The notes under the pieces: model-generated
Seen by the model: the letters and a program-made list of their open reading frames with translations, nothing else
What the model was told of the DNA's origin: nothing
The model's database searches: none
Assembly (NCBI GenBank): GCA_030612085.1
Contig: JAUWOM010000055.1
Coordinates: 1 to 7,155, forward strand
Source: Actinomycetes bacterium
GTDB taxonomy: Bacteria > Actinomycetota > Humimicrobiia > JAHJRV01
Direction of reading: 5' to 3'
DNA: 7,155 bases
Part shown: positions 5,790 to 7,155 of the stretch, in pieces
How positions within the stretch are numbered: position 1 is the first letter of the stretch
Layout of the letters: each line of letters opens with the position of its first letter
Made by a program: the position numbers and the translations under genes

Positions 5790-5867
5790 ATAAATATATG
5801 AATTTATTTTTAAAACTCGATTAAAGGCTATCCTATTAGGTTTTTTTAGCTTTAAATCTTAAATTCT

Positions 5868-6512
5868 TTATAAGTTTGCTTTTAAATCGATTAATTCTTT
5901 TTCTAAATCCTTTATTCTCTCCTCTAAAGTTTTAGGTTTCAATCCATCTCTCTTGTTATAAAATTCATTCAATCCTTCTTTGACTTCCGTAGAATCCATA
6001 TAACAGTATATTTGTGTACTTCTGATGTCTGCGTGTCCCATTATTCTTTGCAATCTTATTAGATCGTGATTAGAATTTTTATAGAAGTTCAGGGCAAATG
6101 AGTGCCTTAAAGTATGCATTCCCACCTTTTTTGTTATACCCACCCTTTTAGCATACCTTCGCACCATCGAATATAGATAAACTCTATCTAATTTATTCCC
6201 TGTCAGAGTGCTAAAAAAATATTCTCCTTTAGGTCGGTCTGCTTTATATTTTTTCAATAGATCTTGAGTATATTCTGAAAATGATAAGATCCTATCTACT
6301 CCGCCCTTACCATTTTTAATAATTATTTCTTTTTTTGATATGTTTAAATTTCCAGGTTTCAGATTAGTTATATCTGATACTCTGGCCCCTGAATCCCATA
6401 CTAAAGAGAGTATCGTTTTGTTGCGTAAACCTGTGGGGCATCTCTTATTTGGCTGATCAATAATTTTCCTGATCTCTTCCGCTGTGAGTGTTGTTGGGAT
6501 TTTTCTTCTCAC
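5868..6512 (-). CDS. Short tyrosine recombinase/integrase (XerC/D-like)
   Basis: Site-specific DNA recombinase that cuts and rejoins DNA through a 3'-phosphotyrosine. All six catalytic positions are visible: R44 (GARVSD), K69 (NGKGG), H133 and R136 (HTLRH), H160 (MGHADIRST) and the nucleophile Y169 (TQIYCYMD). It is 214 aa against about 300 for XerC/XerD, because the N-terminal SAM-like core-binding domain is absent: TLTAEEIRKII (9-18) already begins the catalytic domain. The end (195-214) is a short leucine-rich coiled coil that could mediate multimers. The start is GTG at 6510-6512, with AAAGGAGG upstream. The 11-bp spacing is long, but no better start exists. A good promoter and palindrome precede it. 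It may be the integrase of an island at the nearby tRNA-Gln, or a resolvase acting elsewhere; the sequence does not say which. Confidence 0.93.
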   Translation of the reverse strand: MRRKIPTTLTAEEIRKIIDQPNKRCPTGLRNKTILSLVWDSGARVSDITNLKPGNLNISKKEIIIKNGKGGVDRILSFSEYTQDLLKKYKADRPKGEYFFSTLTGNKLDRVYLYSMVRRYAKRVGITKKVGMHTLRHSFALNFYKNSNHDLIRLQRIMGHADIRSTQIYCYMDSTEVKEGLNEFYNKRDGLKPKTLEERIKDLEKELIDLKANL

Positions 6513-6551
6513 TTTTTTTAAAACCTCCTTTTTGTAAACATTATCATTAAA

Positions 6552-6573
6552 TTGTATATTGATATTAATACAA
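6552..6573. promoter_or_regulatory. Palindrome over the recombinase -10, candidate operator
   Basis: TTGTAT (6552-6557) and ATACAA (6568-6573) form a perfect 6-bp inverted repeat around a 10-bp AT-rich centre that is itself partly symmetrical. It covers the -10 box of the recombinase promoter, a position where a bound dimer would block transcription. Its being an operator is inferred from place and symmetry only. Confidence 0.4.
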
Positions 6574-6590
6574 AATAGAGGTTTTGTTAA
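6562..6590 (-). promoter_or_regulatory. Sigma70-type promoter of the recombinase gene
   Basis: On the minus strand TTAACA (6585-6590) and TAATAT (6562-6567) are separated by exactly 17 bp. Each differs from consensus at one or two positions. Transcription would start near 6555, giving a leader of about 40 nt that includes the ribosome site at 6524-6528. This is the best promoter match I found in the window. Confidence 0.55.
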
Positions 6591-6761
6591 GATGTTTATT
6601 TGTTTTATTTTTAATTAATAAATTCTCTTAATATTCGCTTTTTGTATTTTTGTTATTATATTCTCAAACTTATAAATGATATTCCCTTCAGTTCTCTTTA
6701 AGATCTCATTTTTTTTAAAATTTTTAATTTGATTGTTTTTATTAAAATCTTTCTCATATTT

Positions 6762-6914
6762 CTAATAATAAGGATCTGGTCCTATATGAAATAAAGGGTA
6801 GATGTTAGAATAGGGAAACTTTTTAGGATGTTCTTTAGGTTTAGATTTTTCATAATCCCAAAAAATAGATTCAAACTCCTTATTTACATTTAAATTGATA
6901 GACTTTTCTATCAT
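6762..6914 (-). CDS. Doubtful small ORF, unknown
   Basis: An ATG at 6912-6914 opens 50 codons beginning MIEKSINLNVNKEFESIFWD and ending in HIGPDPYY. An ATG two codons earlier (6918-6920) is possible, and the frame itself stays open to a TTG at 7073. The phrase 'E-S-I-F-W-D-Y' resembles the N-terminus of small proteins next to nucleotidyltransferase or toxin-antitoxin genes (DUF6922-like), but the rest does not follow. No good ribosome site precedes either ATG; a GGGG about 10 bp before the upstream ATG is weak. The part before residue M52 of the longer frame covers a GC-rich patch better explained by another frame. It could be a gene fragment or chance. Confidence 0.25.
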   Translation of the reverse strand: MIEKSINLNVNKEFESIFWDYEKSKPKEHPKKFPYSNIYPLFHIGPDPYY

Positions 6915-7155
6915 ACTCATCTTGAGTAATCCCCGCCATATAGCGATTTTGATATATAAAGGCTGCGCGAGCGTGGTCCGAATCTGTGTTATAAATTTGA
7001 AAAACTCATGTCTCACCACTAGAATTGAAAAGAGACCAGAAAAATAGAATGGCTTACTCTGGCTTGTAAGCAATTAAATTAAGCACACCACCCAAAAACA
7101 ATAATTGAGTATATACCAGTAGGTCACAAATCTTCTTACAAAACAATTGCTTTGG

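Larger units (their letters stand above)
5286..5867. other. AT-rich intergenic region, mostly non-coding
   Basis: Between the lipoprotein start and the recombinase stop I see no intact gene. It contains the lipoprotein ribosome site, paired 9-bp repeats (5307-5360), and a small bulged hairpin (CTACACT 5501-5507 with AGTGTTAG 5517-5524) lacking a U tract. It also has a possible frameshifted membrane peptide (5695-5789) and an imperfect inverted repeat after the recombinase (5821-5830 with 5847-5855). Short frames on both strands lack ribosome sites. No tRNA, CRISPR repeat or terminal inverted repeats were found. Confidence 0.6.
6513..6761. other. Very AT-rich spacer upstream of the recombinase
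   Basis: Apart from the recombinase ribosome site, promoter and palindrome, this stretch is poly-T and poly-A rich, with no frame of useful length. I see no repeat array, tRNA fragment or convincing terminator in it. Confidence 0.5.

Noticed and set aside
5787..5800. CATATA-AA-TATATG palindrome
   Set aside because: Short AT palindromes are frequent at this base composition and nothing ties it to a promoter.
5821..5855. Inverted repeat TTAAAGGCTA / TAGCTTTAA after the recombinase as a terminator
   Set aside because: AT-rich stem, 16-nt loop, one bulge and no following U tract in the direction of the gene.
6915..7073. Upstream extension of the small ORF to a TTG at 7073
   Set aside because: No ribosome site, and composition unlike the rest of the ORF. 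The GC-rich patch reads better in another frame.
7054..7155. Minus-strand frame open to the window edge, ending NLIAYKPE
   Set aside because: Only 33 codons and no recognised motif. It could be the 3' end of a gene beyond the window but cannot be supported from this sequence.
1..7155. CRISPR array, IS element with terminal inverted repeats, or rRNA
   Set aside because: No regularly spaced identical repeats, no transposase other than the tyrosine recombinase, and no rRNA-like sequence were seen.

Overview
This is an AT-rich bacterial window. Codon use, strong Shine-Dalgarno sequences, a tRNA with encoded CCA and a lipoprotein signal peptide all indicate Bacteria. The form of the glutamyl-tRNA synthetase and the short xerC/D-like recombinase would suit an uncultured anaerobic lineage from an environmental genome. 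The phylum cannot be fixed from this sequence.

Layout: (1) 2-1054 (+) is the 3' two-thirds of gltX. It is followed on the same strand by a complete tRNA-Gln(UUG) at 1144-1217, preceded by an extended -10 promoter. (2) 1155-4127 (-) is a block of surface-polysaccharide genes: the 3' end of one glycosyltransferase, then a class I methyltransferase, a full family 4 glycosyltransferase, and a second methyltransferase. Two junctions use ATGA start/stop overlaps and a third site carries the same signature. The block is damaged at both ends: the first glycosyltransferase has lost its 5' part at about 4120, and the last methyltransferase is frameshifted at its 5' end and reads into the antisense of the tRNA. 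(3) 4121-4544 holds a small three-repeat protein gene with an excellent ribosome binding site, then a frameshifted remnant of a coiled-coil gene. (4) 4542-5285 is a two-part lipoprotein of unknown function, with paired 9-bp repeats upstream. (5) 5286-5867 is mostly non-coding, with one possible decayed membrane peptide. (6) 5868-6512 is a tyrosine recombinase with all catalytic residues but no N-terminal core-binding domain, under a good promoter overlapped by a palindrome. (7) 6513-7155 is AT-rich sequence with a weak small ORF and an unusual GC-rich patch.

The overall picture is a conserved housekeeping locus (gltX-tRNA-Gln) abutting accessory DNA that has been repeatedly rearranged. The polysaccharide fragment, the small orphan genes and the recombinase look like an eroding genomic island with the tRNA at one edge. 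No second copy of the tRNA 3' end lies inside the window, so the island's limits are not proven. Several apparent single-base indels at homopolymer runs could be gene decay or assembly error; the sequence alone cannot decide.
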